29,655 nt of DNA from an uncultured Lachnospiraceae bacterium (GCA_934371505.1 CAKRNW010000014.1:1-29655); one strand, 5' to 3'; positions 7,339 through 16,081 are shown, numbered from the stretch's first letter. Numbers and translations: made by a program. The notes: a model not told the origin generated them from the letters alone.

Positions 7339-8022
7339 ATGACAATGATTTCAAATGACTGGCTTCCGGCACTTCAGGAGGAGTTTCGGAAACCTTATTA
7401 TAAACAGCTTTTTACTTTTGTGAAGCAGGAATATGATACCAGAGTGATCTATCCTCCTGCAGATGATATTTTTAATGCCTTTCACTTTACGCCTTTAAGG
7501 GAGGTGAAAGTTCTGATATTAGGTCAGGACCCTTACCACAATGAACATCAGGCACATGGTCTGAGTTTTTCGGTCTTACCGGAACAGACGGAAATCCCAC
7601 CTTCTTTGCAGAATATTTATCAGGAACTTCACGATGATTTAGGGTGCTATATCCCTAACAACGGATATCTGGAGAAGTGGGCCAGACAGGGAGTCCTGAT
7701 GTTAAACACGGTTCTTACGGTGCGGGCACATCAGGCAAATTCCCATCAGGGAAAAGGCTGGGAGCAGTTTACCGATGCAGTGATTCAGGCAGTAAATGCT
7801 CAGGACAGACCTATTGTATACATGCTGTGGGGAAGACCTGCCCAGAGTAAGATTCCAATGTTGACGAATCCAAATCATTTGATTTTAAAGGCACCCCATC
7901 CCAGCCCTTTGTCAGCATACCGGGGATTTTTTGGATGTAAACATTTTAGTCAGGCAAATGCTTTCTTGAAAGAGCATGGTATCAGTCCTATCGACTGGCA
8001 GATTGAGAACGTGGAACGGTAA
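7339..8022 (+). CDS. ung: Uracil-DNA glycosylase, family 1
   Basis: Ung removes uracil from DNA and starts base excision repair. The water-activating Asp is D64 in GQDPYH and the catalytic His is H187 in HPSPLSAYRG; both match the E. coli numbering when the ATG at 7339 is used. That start is preceded by AGGAGAG (7322-7328). An upstream in-frame start at 7258 would add 27 residues without a ribosome binding site or family support, so I reject it. The length of 227 residues is typical. The next gene, a HelD-like helicase, starts 12 bases later, suggesting an operon. Confidence 0.97.
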   Translation: MTMISNDWLPALQEEFRKPYYKQLFTFVKQEYDTRVIYPPADDIFNAFHFTPLREVKVLILGQDPYHNEHQAHGLSFSVLPEQTEIPPSLQNIYQELHDDLGCYIPNNGYLEKWARQGVLMLNTVLTVRAHQANSHQGKGWEQFTDAVIQAVNAQDRPIVYMLWGRPAQSKIPMLTNPNHLILKAPHPSPLSAYRGFFGCKHFSQANAFLKEHGISPIDWQIENVER

Positions 8023-8034
8023 GGAGAGGACAAT

Positions 8035-10125
8035 TTGAACGAGGAACAGCAATATCTGGAAGCTGTTGAGAAGAAGCTTTCCGGAAAAATCACAGAATTA
8101 CAGAAAAAGATGCAGGAAGGGGAAAAAGACCTGAAACAACTGCATGATTACTACTGGGATAATTACACGGAATTTGATGAGTACGGCTATGAACGCTATG
8201 ACAATAACCAGGCATTGGAAAGTAAGGTAAAAGAACGTGCCGGTCATGTCAGGGAATTATTTCGTTATCAAAAAATGCAGGATTCTCCTTATTTTGGAAG
8301 AGTCGACTTTTTGTACGATGGAGAAGCTGAGCCGGAGAAATGCTATATCGGAATTGCCAATCTGGCAGATTCCGCAGCAGATATTCCCATGGTCTATGAC
8401 TGGAGGGCACCGGTATCCAGTCTTTTTTATGATTATGAAAAAGGCCGGGCACAATATGAAGCACCAGTGGGAGCAGTCACAGGAGAAATCACCGGTAAGA
8501 AACAATACAAGATCCGCCATGGACAATTAATCTACTGTCTGGAAAGCGATTTGAATATTGATGATGATATTTTGAAGCAGGAGCTTTCCACCCATGCGGA
8601 TGCCAGGTTAAAAAGTATCGTCAACACCATCCAGAAGGAGCAGAACACCATTATCAGAGATGCTTCCCACCGGATTCTGGCAGTGCAGGGATGTGCCGGC
8701 AGCGGCAAAACTTCTGTGGCACTGCACCGCATTGCCTATCTTCTGTATCATAACCGGAAAAATTTACAGGCATCCCAGATTCTGATTTTGTCACCCAACG
8801 GTATTTTTGAGGATTATATTTCCAGAATTCTGCCGGAATTAGGAGAGGAAAATATCAGAGAGCTGTCTTTGGATGTGTATGCCTACCGAAAACTGCGGGA
8901 CATTGGTGAGGCTGAGGATCGCTACGATGAGATTGAGAAAATTTTATCAGGAGGAATCAGTCTTTTACCACGGACGGCAGAGGCAGATTATAAACAGACC
9001 AGAGAATATGTGGCAGAGCTGGATGGCTTTGTGTTTGAACTGGAAAGCGACATTGTGAATTTACAGGACTTTACCTGGAAGGGAAGAACCACCAGCGAGG
9101 AAAAGCTGTCCCGGTATTTTTATGATAAATTATGGGAAACGCCGCTGTTTAACCGCATGGAGCTGATTGCCGGATTTTTAATCGACGAAGAGGAGACACT
9201 GCGGGACGCAGACATGGAGGAAGAGGAAAAAGAGCAGCTTACCCAGCGGATGAATGGCATGTACGAAACCATGGATCTGCTGACGCTGTACAATCGTTTT
9301 CTCACCTCCACGGGGCGGGAGCCGGTGGAATTGCGGGACGACATGATACGGTATGAGGATGTATATCCTTTACTTTATTTAAAAACCTGTCTCTGGAAAC
9401 AGGAGAAGAAGATTCCTGTCAAACATTTAATTATTGACGAGATGCAGGACTATTCTTACCTGCAGTACCGGATTCTGGCGAAGATGTTTTCCTGTCCGAT
9501 GACGATTCTTGGGGATAAGATGCAGACCATGGGGGAGAAACAAGTGGATGTGCTTTCCTTCCTTCCGGGAATTTTCGGCAAAGACCTGTATCGGATGGAA
9601 TTGACGAAAAGCTATCGTTCCACTGTGGAGATTCTGGAACTGGCAGCAGCAGTATCCGGGGAAAAGACGATAAACTGTATTTCCCGCAAGGGAAAAATGC
9701 CGGTGTGGTATGCTTCTTATGATAAAGAACAGATGTATACACATCTTGTTCAGGCACTGAATACCATGGAGGATGTGGAAACAGCAGCAGTTTTATGTCT
9801 GGATCAGGAAATGGCAGAGAATGTGAGTGAAGAATTGAAGGAGCGGATGCCCCGGATGGAGATTTCTCTGCTTACCAAGGATACCAAAACCTTTAGACCA
9901 GGACTGTGTGTAACTACCTTTTATCTGGCAAAGGGACTGGAATTTGATGCGGTGATGATTCCCTTTCTGGAAAAATATCGGACCGCGTTTCACAGACAGG
10001 CACTTTATATCAATATTACCCGCGCCCTGCATGTATGCAATCTTTTTTCCTCAGAGGAAAGCAAGGGCAGTCTGGGAGATGAACTGACAGAATATCGTGT
10101 GCGTGTGGAGGAAGGAATGGCGTAA
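8035..10125 (+). CDS. HelD-like superfamily 1 helicase / RNA polymerase recycling factor
   Basis: HelD proteins bind RNA polymerase and use ATP to strip it from DNA after termination. This 696-residue protein has the expected plan: an N-terminal coiled-coil arm (about residues 1-100), a conserved DWRAPVSSLFYDYE block (about 122-136), Walker A GCAGSGKTS (G219-K225 and on) and Walker B LIIDEMQD (D468, E469). Motif KSYRST and a C-terminal AKGLEFDAV helicase motif follow. It starts with TTG at 8035 after AAGGAGAGG, a strong site that fixes the start. It sits directly behind ung and six bases before a lipase gene. A general UvrD-type repair helicase is the alternative, but the N-terminal arm and DWRAP block favour HelD. 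Confidence 0.88.
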   Translation: MNEEQQYLEAVEKKLSGKITELQKKMQEGEKDLKQLHDYYWDNYTEFDEYGYERYDNNQALESKVKERAGHVRELFRYQKMQDSPYFGRVDFLYDGEAEPEKCYIGIANLADSAADIPMVYDWRAPVSSLFYDYEKGRAQYEAPVGAVTGEITGKKQYKIRHGQLIYCLESDLNIDDDILKQELSTHADARLKSIVNTIQKEQNTIIRDASHRILAVQGCAGSGKTSVALHRIAYLLYHNRKNLQASQILILSPNGIFEDYISRILPELGEENIRELSLDVYAYRKLRDIGEAEDRYDEIEKILSGGISLLPRTAEADYKQTREYVAELDGFVFELESDIVNLQDFTWKGRTTSEEKLSRYFYDKLWETPLFNRMELIAGFLIDEEETLRDADMEEEEKEQLTQRMNGMYETMDLLTLYNRFLTSTGREPVELRDDMIRYEDVYPLLYLKTCLWKQEKKIPVKHLIIDEMQDYSYLQYRILAKMFSCPMTILGDKMQTMGEKQVDVLSFLPGIFGKDLYRMELTKSYRSTVEILELAAAVSGEKTINCISRKGKMPVWYASYDKEQMYTHLVQALNTMEDVETAAVLCLDQEMAENVSEELKERMPRMEISLLTKDTKTFRPGLCVTTFYLAKGLEFDAVMIPFLEKYRTAFHRQALYINITRALHVCNLFSSEESKGSLGDELTEYRVRVEEGMA

Positions 10126-10131
10126 AAAGCA

Positions 10132-11493
10132 ATGAAAGAAAAAGGACGAAAGTTAGCAAAGTGGCCGGAGCGGATTTTTAACAGCCTGTTTGTGTTTCTG
10201 GGGGCGAATGTCTATGCACTGCGGGCAATGAATTATCACTGGTTTACGTTGATACTATCCTTTATTGTGGGAGTGATTGTAGTGCAGGTTATCCCTTCCA
10301 CGGTGTGTAATCGGTATCAGACGACAAAACTGCGGCAGACGGGAACGGGAGCGGAACTTCTCATTGCATTTCTTGGTTCCTGTGTACTTTCCGGAATACT
10401 GGCGATCCTGGGCTTTACCGGGCACCTGGAAGGTGTGACCAGTGAATGGAAATTCTGGGTTATCAACACCTGTATCGTGGTTTTGGTGGAGGCAGTCTGT
10501 TTCTGGAATGGTATGATCCGGATTTTTCTTTATTCCAGTCAGTTGGGAATGAAATGGAGAGGAATCGGCATTGCCTGTGGGATGATTCCCCTGGTGCATT
10601 TATATGTTCTGGGCAGGATGATTCTGATAACGGCAAGAGAAGCTTCCTTTGAAAATGACCGGCTGCTATTGGATGAAAGCAGGGCAGAGGAACAAATCTG
10701 TGCCACGAAATATCCCATTTTACTGGTACATGGAGTATTTTTCCGGGATTCACGATATTTGAATTACTGGGGGAGAATTCCTCAGGCACTGGAGAAAAAC
10801 GGAGCAAAGATTTATTACGGAAATCATCAATCCGCATCATCTGTGGTGGATTCTGCAGCAGAACTGAAGCGGCGGATGGAGGAAATCCGAAAGGAGACAG
10901 GAGCGGAGAAGTTAAATATTATCGCCCATTCCAAAGGTGGTCTGGACTGCCGTTATGCGATTTCCTGCCTGGGGGCAGGGGATTACGTTGCCAGTCTGAC
11001 TACCATCAATACGCCTCATCGCGGTTGTGAATTTGCCCAGTATCTGTTAGAGAAAGCACCGCAGAAACTGAAAGATACGGTGAGCTGTACCTACAATGCC
11101 ACCATGAAAAAAATAGGAGATGAAAACCCGGATTTCATGAAAGCAGTGGAGGATCTGACGGCAGAAAACTGCAGGGCATTAAATGAAAAGGCACCGGATC
11201 AGCCGGGAGTCTTTTATCAAAGTACCGGCTCTAAACTGAAGAAACCCACGGGAGGCAGATTTCCATTAAACCTTACCAGCCGGTTTGTGAAATTGTTTGA
11301 TGGAGATAATGACGGTCTGGTGGGTGAGAAGTCCTTTGCTTGGGGAAGCCACTATGAATTTTTGACAGCAAAGGGAAAACGGGGAATTTCCCATGGAGAT
11401 ATGATTGATTTAAACAGAGAAAATTTCCGGGGCTTTGATGTGCGGGAATTTTATGTACAGCTGGTGGCCGGGTTAAAAGAACAGGGGTTCTGA
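10132..11493 (+). CDS. Membrane-anchored alpha/beta hydrolase (lipase/esterase)
   Basis: An N-terminal part (about residues 15-165) with four to five hydrophobic membrane segments is followed by an alpha/beta hydrolase domain (about 195-450). The hydrolase begins with YPILLVHGVFF, the oxyanion-hole motif of triacylglycerol lipases. The nucleophile is probably S267 in AHSKGG. H421 (HGDMID) is the likely catalytic His, and an Asp in FDGDNDGL (D390-D394) may complete the triad. TINTPHRG is another lipase-family motif. The catalytic domain's side of the membrane is not certain. The ATG lies six bases after the helicase stop codon, so it is likely co-transcribed with ung and the helicase gene; their functional link is unclear. 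Substrate unknown. Confidence 0.8.
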   Translation: MKEKGRKLAKWPERIFNSLFVFLGANVYALRAMNYHWFTLILSFIVGVIVVQVIPSTVCNRYQTTKLRQTGTGAELLIAFLGSCVLSGILAILGFTGHLEGVTSEWKFWVINTCIVVLVEAVCFWNGMIRIFLYSSQLGMKWRGIGIACGMIPLVHLYVLGRMILITAREASFENDRLLLDESRAEEQICATKYPILLVHGVFFRDSRYLNYWGRIPQALEKNGAKIYYGNHQSASSVVDSAAELKRRMEEIRKETGAEKLNIIAHSKGGLDCRYAISCLGAGDYVASLTTINTPHRGCEFAQYLLEKAPQKLKDTVSCTYNATMKKIGDENPDFMKAVEDLTAENCRALNEKAPDQPGVFYQSTGSKLKKPTGGRFPLNLTSRFVKLFDGDNDGLVGEKSFAWGSHYEFLTAKGKRGISHGDMIDLNRENFRGFDVREFYVQLVAGLKEQGF

Positions 11494-11505
11494 ACCGAAA
11501 GTCGT

Positions 11506-11560
11506 TTTTTGCGTATCATATAGTAAGTACGGATTCATGAGCACACGGAGTACGCAAAAA
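11506..11560 (+). promoter_or_regulatory. Inverted repeat spanning the start of the M14 peptidase gene
   Basis: TTTTTGCGTA (11506-11515) is a perfect 10-bp complement of TACGCAAAAA (11551-11560), whose last A is the first base of the ATG. The 35-base loop contains the likely ribosome binding site (CGGAG). If formed in RNA it could hide the start codon. The long loop makes stability uncertain. Confidence 0.35.
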
Positions 11561-12828
11561 TGAAAACATTGTCTTTAGGAGATAGAGGAACCTGGGTGTT
11601 TTATTTGCAGCTGGCGTTGAGACGTGCGGGACAGGAGGTGTCTCTGGATGGAAAATTCGGGGAGGAGACCTGTCTGGCATTGAGGAGTTTTTTGGAGCAA
11701 TCCCAGGGGGAATGCAGGGTAGACATTTCTGTTTGGGAAAAATTGATTCCTTATTTAAAAGGCTATACAGAATACACAGTGAAACCGGGAGATACCTTCT
11801 GGAGAATCGGAGATCGGTTTGGAACCTCAGCAGTGAGTCTGCAGATTGCAAATCCCAATCTTCGGGGGCGGTTTCTTCCTGTGGGGGAAGTGGTAAAGGT
11901 GCCTTATGACTTTCCACTGGTTCCCACCCAGGTTCCCTATTCTTCTCAACTGGCAGAGTGGCTTGTGGAGGGACTTCATGCGAGATATCCTTTTATCCGC
12001 TATGAACAGGCGGGGCAGAGTGTATTGGGAAGGCCTCTGTGGGTGCTCCGGATGGGACAGGGGCGAAAGCAGGTCTTTTATAATGCCAGTTTTCATGCCA
12101 ATGAATGGATCAATACTCCGCTGCTGTTTCGTTTCCTGGAAGAATACGGAGAAAGTCTGGTCAGTGGGAAAAGTCTGTACGGACATAGTGCCCGGCTTCT
12201 CTTTGCAGAGTATGAATTATTTTGTATGCCTTTAGTTAATCCGGATGGAGTGGATCTGGTGAATGGAACTTTGGACAGCGGGGAAGCTTTTCAGGCAGCA
12301 GAGGAAATTGCAGCAGACTATCCGGAGATTCCATTTCCCAATGGATGGAAGGCGAATATAGAAGGAATCGATTTGAATTTACAGTTCCCTGCAGGATGGG
12401 AGAATGCAAAAGAAATTAAATTTGCTGCAGGATTTACAACGCCTGCTCCCAGGGATTATGTGGGAGCCGTTCCGCTTGAGGCGCCAGAAAGCAGGGCTGT
12501 CTATGACTATACCAGGGAACATAATTTTCGCCTGATTCTGGCTTATCATACCCAGGGGGAAGTGATCTATTGGAAATATCTGGATTATGAACCCTACCGT
12601 TCCAGGGAAATTGCCCGATATTTCGGAGAGGTGAGCGGTTATGCAGTGGAGGAGACTCCATCGCAATCGGGCTATGCCGGATATAAGGACTGGTTTATTC
12701 AAAATTATGACAGACCGGGATATACAATAGAAACGGGAACTGGTGTGAGCCCTTTGCCCCTTAACCAGTTCCCGCCAATATATCAGGATAATATGCAGAT
12801 TCTCATCGGAGGAATGACACAGATTTAA
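11560..12828 (+). CDS. LysM / M14 family gamma-D-glutamyl-diamino acid endopeptidase
   Basis: Domains in order: a peptidoglycan-binding-like domain (about residues 3-62), a LysM domain (71-116, starting YTVKPGDTFWRI) and a zinc carboxypeptidase of family M14 (about 128-420). Zinc ligands are H179 and E182 (FHANEW) and H330 (AYHTQGE); the catalytic Glu is E391 (TIETG). This matches endopeptidase I of Bacillus sphaericus and its relatives, which cut the gamma-D-Glu to diaminopimelate bond in muropeptides. There is no signal peptide, as reported for that enzyme, so it may act on wall fragments inside the cell or in the mother cell during sporulation. CGGAG lies about ten bases before the ATG. 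The stop codon overlaps the convergent dtxR-type gene by four bases. Confidence 0.88.
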   Translation: MKTLSLGDRGTWVFYLQLALRRAGQEVSLDGKFGEETCLALRSFLEQSQGECRVDISVWEKLIPYLKGYTEYTVKPGDTFWRIGDRFGTSAVSLQIANPNLRGRFLPVGEVVKVPYDFPLVPTQVPYSSQLAEWLVEGLHARYPFIRYEQAGQSVLGRPLWVLRMGQGRKQVFYNASFHANEWINTPLLFRFLEEYGESLVSGKSLYGHSARLLFAEYELFCMPLVNPDGVDLVNGTLDSGEAFQAAEEIAADYPEIPFPNGWKANIEGIDLNLQFPAGWENAKEIKFAAGFTTPAPRDYVGAVPLEAPESRAVYDYTREHNFRLILAYHTQGEVIYWKYLDYEPYRSREIARYFGEVSGYAVEETPSQSGYAGYKDWFIQNYDRPGYTIETGTGVSPLPLNQFPPIYQDNMQILIGGMTQI

Positions 12829-13205
12829 ATTTCCTGAAAGGCATGAGCAGAGACATATTTTTTGATTGCCTCAAAACTCTCCTTACTGATGACATGCTCG
12901 ATTTTGCAGGCATCCTCCACAGCAATGTCAGCAGGAACACCTAATTTCTCCAGACAGGAGGAGATAAACTCGTGACGCTCGTAAATCATTTCAGCAATTT
13001 CCCGGCCTGTCTCAGTGAGATAGATAAAGCCGGCATCTGTCACGGTGATATGATTTTTTTCACGCAGGTTCTTCATGGCAATGCTGACACTGGATTTTTT
13101 AAATCCAAGTTCTGTTGCAATATCTACCGAACGTACAACGGGAAGTTTTTTGCTCAGTATTAAAATAGTTTCCAAATAATTTTCGGCAGATTCATTGACA
13201 GCCAT
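12825..13205 (-). CDS. DtxR/IdeR-type metal-dependent repressor (short form)
   Basis: This 126-residue regulator has an N-terminal winged helix (about residues 1-62, with KKSSVSIAMKNLRE as recognition helix) and the metal-binding dimerisation domain, but no C-terminal SH3-like domain. The ligands look like the iron-type DtxR set: C100, E103 and H104 in DACKIEHV, plus H78 and E79. MntR would have Glu at the Cys position. The usual N-terminal Met ligand is N9. The ATG at 13205 follows GGAGGG; a TTG five codons upstream overlaps that site and is unlikely to be used. It is divergent from the lysA-like gene and has its own strong promoter. FeoAB lies 4.4 kb away, a plausible target in the same genome, but this is inference. 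Confidence 0.88.
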   Translation of the reverse strand: MAVNESAENYLETILILSKKLPVVRSVDIATELGFKKSSVSIAMKNLREKNHITVTDAGFIYLTETGREIAEMIYERHEFISSCLEKLGVPADIAVEDACKIEHVISKESFEAIKKYVSAHAFQEI

Positions 13206-13240
13206 GTAAGAGCCCTCCAATACGATAGTTATTGTTCACC

Positions 13241-13286
13241 CAGCAGTAAAGCACATGCTGTTTTGCTGCGTAAGAAAGTGATTCAG
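13241..13286 (+). repeat. Dispersed 46-bp hairpin repeat, copy A
   Basis: This sequence, beginning CAGCAGTAAAGCACATGCTG, recurs at 28240-28285 with four differences in 46 positions. Its core folds as a 10-bp stem (13243-13252 with 13260-13269) around a seven-base loop. Here it lies in the leader of the dtxR-type transcript on the other strand, between that gene's promoter and ribosome binding site. No transposase or target duplication is visible. Confidence 0.8.
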
Positions 13287-13295
13287 TTATGAATG

Positions 13296-13324
13296 AGTAT
13301 AGCACAAAAGTTCAGGGTTTTCAA
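13296..13324 (-). promoter_or_regulatory. Promoter of the dtxR-type regulator
   Basis: On the - strand TTGAAA (13324-13319) and TATACT (13301-13296) are separated by exactly 17 bases, close to the sigma-A consensus. The predicted start near 13289 places the hairpin repeat at the beginning of the leader. An ATTCA-GTTA-TGAAT inverted repeat (13281-13294) covers the start point and could be an operator. Confidence 0.8.
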
Positions 13325-13327
13325 ATA

Positions 13328-13356
13328 TTGACAGAAAAACTATGCTTGTGTATATT
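13328..13356 (+). promoter_or_regulatory. Promoter of the lysA-like gene
   Basis: A perfect TTGACA (13328-13333) and TATATT (13351-13356) with 17-base spacing give a strong sigma-A promoter. Its -35 box lies only three bases from the -35 box of the divergent regulator promoter, so the two probably compete or are controlled together. Confidence 0.88.
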
Positions 13357-13400
13357 TTTATTTGAATATTGAACCAATGGACAAAGAAAAGAGGAGCTTT

Positions 13401-14675
13401 ATGAAGAAACAGCCATTCGTAACCAAAGAACAGGTAGAAAAAATTGCGGCGAAGTACCCCACACCCTTTTATCTTTATGACGAAAAAGGAATTCGGGAAA
13501 ATGCCCAGGCAGTAAAAGAAGCCTTTGCATGGAATCCCGGATTTAAAGAATATTTTGCGGTGAAAGCGACACCCAATCCTTTCCTGATAGACATCTTAAG
13601 AGAATATGGAAGCGGATGTGACTGTTCTTCCATGACAGAGTTAATGCTGAGCAGAGCCATGGGATGTGCAGGCAGTGACATTATGTTTTCCTCCAATGAT
13701 ACTCCGGCAGAGGAATATGCTTATGCAAAAGAAATCGGAGCCATTGTCAATCTGGATGATTTTACCCATATTGATTTCGTAGATCAGATCTGGAACGGAG
13801 ATTTTCCGGAAACCATGAGCTGCCGCTACAATCCCGGCGGCGTGTACGAGGTGTGCAATGGAATTATGGACAACCCCGGCGATGCAAAGTATGGTTTTAC
13901 CAGGGATCAGTTATTTGAGGGATTCCGCATTCTGAAGCAGAAAGGTGTAAAACATTTCGGCATCCATGCCTTTCTGGCAAGCAATACCGTTACCAATGAA
14001 TACTACCCTATGCTGGCTGGCGATCTGTTTAAACTGGCAGTGGAATTAAAAGAGACTCTGGATGTGGATATCTGTTTTATCAATCTGTCCGGCGGTGTTG
14101 GTGTGGCTTACAAACCGGATCAGACACCCAACGATATCCGTGTGATCGGTGCGGAGGTACACAAGGTTTATGATGAAATTTTAAAGCCTGCAGGAATGGG
14201 AGATGTGGCAATTTATACAGAGATGGGTCGTTTCATGATGGCTCCTTACGGGGCGGTTGTCACGAAGGCTATCCATGAGAAACATACTTACAAGGAGTAC
14301 ATCGGTGTGGATGCCTGTGCAGTAAACCTGATGCGGCCTGCGATTTATGGTGCTTATCATCATATTACGGTTCTTGGAAAAGAAAACGAGCCTTGTGACC
14401 ACATGTATGATGTGACCGGTTCTCTCTGTGAGAACTGCGACAAATTTGCAGTGGACAGAATGCTGCCCAAGATTGATATGGGCGACTATTTGTTTATTCA
14501 CGATGCAGGTGCTCATGGATATTCCATGGGATATAATTATAACGGCAAATTAAAGTGTGCAGAGCTTTTGTTACAGGAAAACGGAGAGGTGAAGCTGATT
14601 CGTCGCGCTGAAACACCGAAGGATTATTTTGCAACTTTGGATGGATTTGAAATTTATAAAAAGATGGGATTTTAA
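13401..14675 (+). CDS. lysA: Diaminopimelate decarboxylase-like PLP enzyme
   Basis: This fold type III PLP enzyme most likely makes lysine from meso-diaminopimelate. The PLP lysine is K55 in YFAVKATPN. The YDVTGSLCENCDKFA block matches the active-site Cys region (family CES.D), and GVDACAVNLMRP is also present. The usual HVGSG segment reads HAFLASN, a variant seen in a divergent group of clostridial proteins, so a related decarboxylase activity is possible. The ATG at 13401 follows GAGGAGC at 13391-13397; an in-frame ATG at 13362 lies only six bases from the -10 box and is rejected. The protein has 424 residues. It is followed after seven bases by a MATE transporter gene. Confidence 0.82.
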   Translation: MKKQPFVTKEQVEKIAAKYPTPFYLYDEKGIRENAQAVKEAFAWNPGFKEYFAVKATPNPFLIDILREYGSGCDCSSMTELMLSRAMGCAGSDIMFSSNDTPAEEYAYAKEIGAIVNLDDFTHIDFVDQIWNGDFPETMSCRYNPGGVYEVCNGIMDNPGDAKYGFTRDQLFEGFRILKQKGVKHFGIHAFLASNTVTNEYYPMLAGDLFKLAVELKETLDVDICFINLSGGVGVAYKPDQTPNDIRVIGAEVHKVYDEILKPAGMGDVAIYTEMGRFMMAPYGAVVTKAIHEKHTYKEYIGVDACAVNLMRPAIYGAYHHITVLGKENEPCDHMYDVTGSLCENCDKFAVDRMLPKIDMGDYLFIHDAGAHGYSMGYNYNGKLKCAELLLQENGEVKLIRRAETPKDYFATLDGFEIYKKMGF

Positions 14676-14682
14676 GTAAGAA

Positions 14683-16044
14683 ATGAGCAGACAGCAGACA
14701 AGGGAAACGGATTTAGGAAATGATAAAATTGGAGGACTGCTGTTTAAACTGGCATTGCCGGCGATTATGGCACAGGTGATCAATCTGTTGTACAATCTGG
14801 TGGATCGCATGTACATCGGACATATCAATGAGGTGGGTCCGGCAGCCCTCACCGGCGTTGGGGTGACCATGCCGGTGATCATGGCAATTTCTGCTTTTGC
14901 AGCACTGGTAAGCATGGGAGGTGCACCCCGTGCTTCCATTATGATGGGAAAAGGTGACAGAGAGGAAGCACAGCGGATTCTTGGAAACTGTGCCTCTACG
15001 TTGATCATTACAGCCATTGTGCTGACACTGGCTGTGCAGCTGTTTGGACGGGAAATTCTGTTACTGTTTGGGGCAAGTGACAATACGATCACTTATGCCT
15101 GGGCTTATGTGCAGATTTACTCGTTGGGAACAATCTTTGTTCAGCTGGCACTGGGGCTTAATGCCTTTATCAATGCCCAGGGATATGCCCAAATCGGTAT
15201 GGCGACTGTTGCAATCGGAGCTGTGTGCAACATCATCCTAGATCCTGTATTTATCTTTGGATTCCATATGGGAGTACAGGGAGCTGCATTGGCAACCATT
15301 TTATCCCAGGCGATATCCTGCATCTGGATTTTGCATTTCCTTACCGGAAGAAAACCATCTTTGCAGCTGCAGACCAGATATATGAAATTAAAAGCGGCCA
15401 CAATCCTGCCTTGTATTGGACTGGGATTTGCTCCCTTTGTGATGCAGTTTACGGAGAGCATCTTAAATATTTGTTTTAACACCAGTCTGTTAAAATATGG
15501 TGGTGATATTGCGGTGGGAGCCATGACGATTCTGGGAAGCGTGATGCAGTTTTCTATGCTGCCGATTCAAGGACTGACACAGGGGGCACAACCGATTATC
15601 GGTTTTAACTATGGAGCCGGAAAAATGAAGCGTGTGAAGGACTGTTTTAAACTGACACTGGTCAGCTGTGTTTTGTTTACTACGATCATTTGGTCTATCA
15701 GTATGTTCGCACCACAGTTATTTATAGGAATTTTTACCGCAGATGCCCAGCTAATGGATTTCAGTAAATGGGCCATGCGGATTTATATGGCCATGAGTCT
15801 GATCTTTGGTATTCAGATTGCCTGTCAGCAGACTTTTATTGCTTTGGGCAATGCCAAGACATCTGCCTTTCTTGCTATGCTGCGAAAGGTAATTCTGTTG
15901 ATTCCGCTGATTTACATTTTACCGTGTATATTCGCTGACAAAGTAATGGCAGTTTTCCTGGCGGAGCCAGTGGCAGATTTGATTGCAGTCAGCACAACGG
16001 CAACCTTATTCTACAGGCAGTATCGAAAACTGGAGCAAAAGTAA
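14683..16044 (+). CDS. MATE family efflux transporter
   Basis: This 453-residue protein has about twelve hydrophobic membrane segments in two homologous halves, as expected for MATE antiporters that export drugs or metabolites in exchange for Na+ or H+. Family signatures include ALPAIMAQVINLLYNLVD near the N-terminus and QGLTQGAQPIIGFNYGAG at about residues 300-317. The start codon is seven bases after the lysA-like stop with no good ribosome binding site, so translation is probably coupled. A strong terminator follows directly. Substrate unknown; co-transcription with the decarboxylase-like gene raises the possibility that it exports a related compound, but this is guesswork. Confidence 0.93.
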   Translation: MSRQQTRETDLGNDKIGGLLFKLALPAIMAQVINLLYNLVDRMYIGHINEVGPAALTGVGVTMPVIMAISAFAALVSMGGAPRASIMMGKGDREEAQRILGNCASTLIITAIVLTLAVQLFGREILLLFGASDNTITYAWAYVQIYSLGTIFVQLALGLNAFINAQGYAQIGMATVAIGAVCNIILDPVFIFGFHMGVQGAALATILSQAISCIWILHFLTGRKPSLQLQTRYMKLKAATILPCIGLGFAPFVMQFTESILNICFNTSLLKYGGDIAVGAMTILGSVMQFSMLPIQGLTQGAQPIIGFNYGAGKMKRVKDCFKLTLVSCVLFTTIIWSISMFAPQLFIGIFTADAQLMDFSKWAMRIYMAMSLIFGIQIACQQTFIALGNAKTSAFLAMLRKVILLIPLIYILPCIFADKVMAVFLAEPVADLIAVSTTATLFYRQYRKLEQK

Positions 16045-16079
16045 AAAAACAGGTAAACAATTTGTTTACCTGTTTTTTT
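16043..16079 (+). terminator. Intrinsic terminator after the MATE gene
   Basis: A long near-perfect hairpin has a core AGGTAAACA pairing with TGTTTACCT, extended by CA-rich and A/T pairs, and ends in seven T residues (16073-16079). The A tract on the left arm makes it potentially active from both directions, which would also separate the convergent tRNA gene. Confidence 0.92.
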
Positions 16080-16081
16080 AA

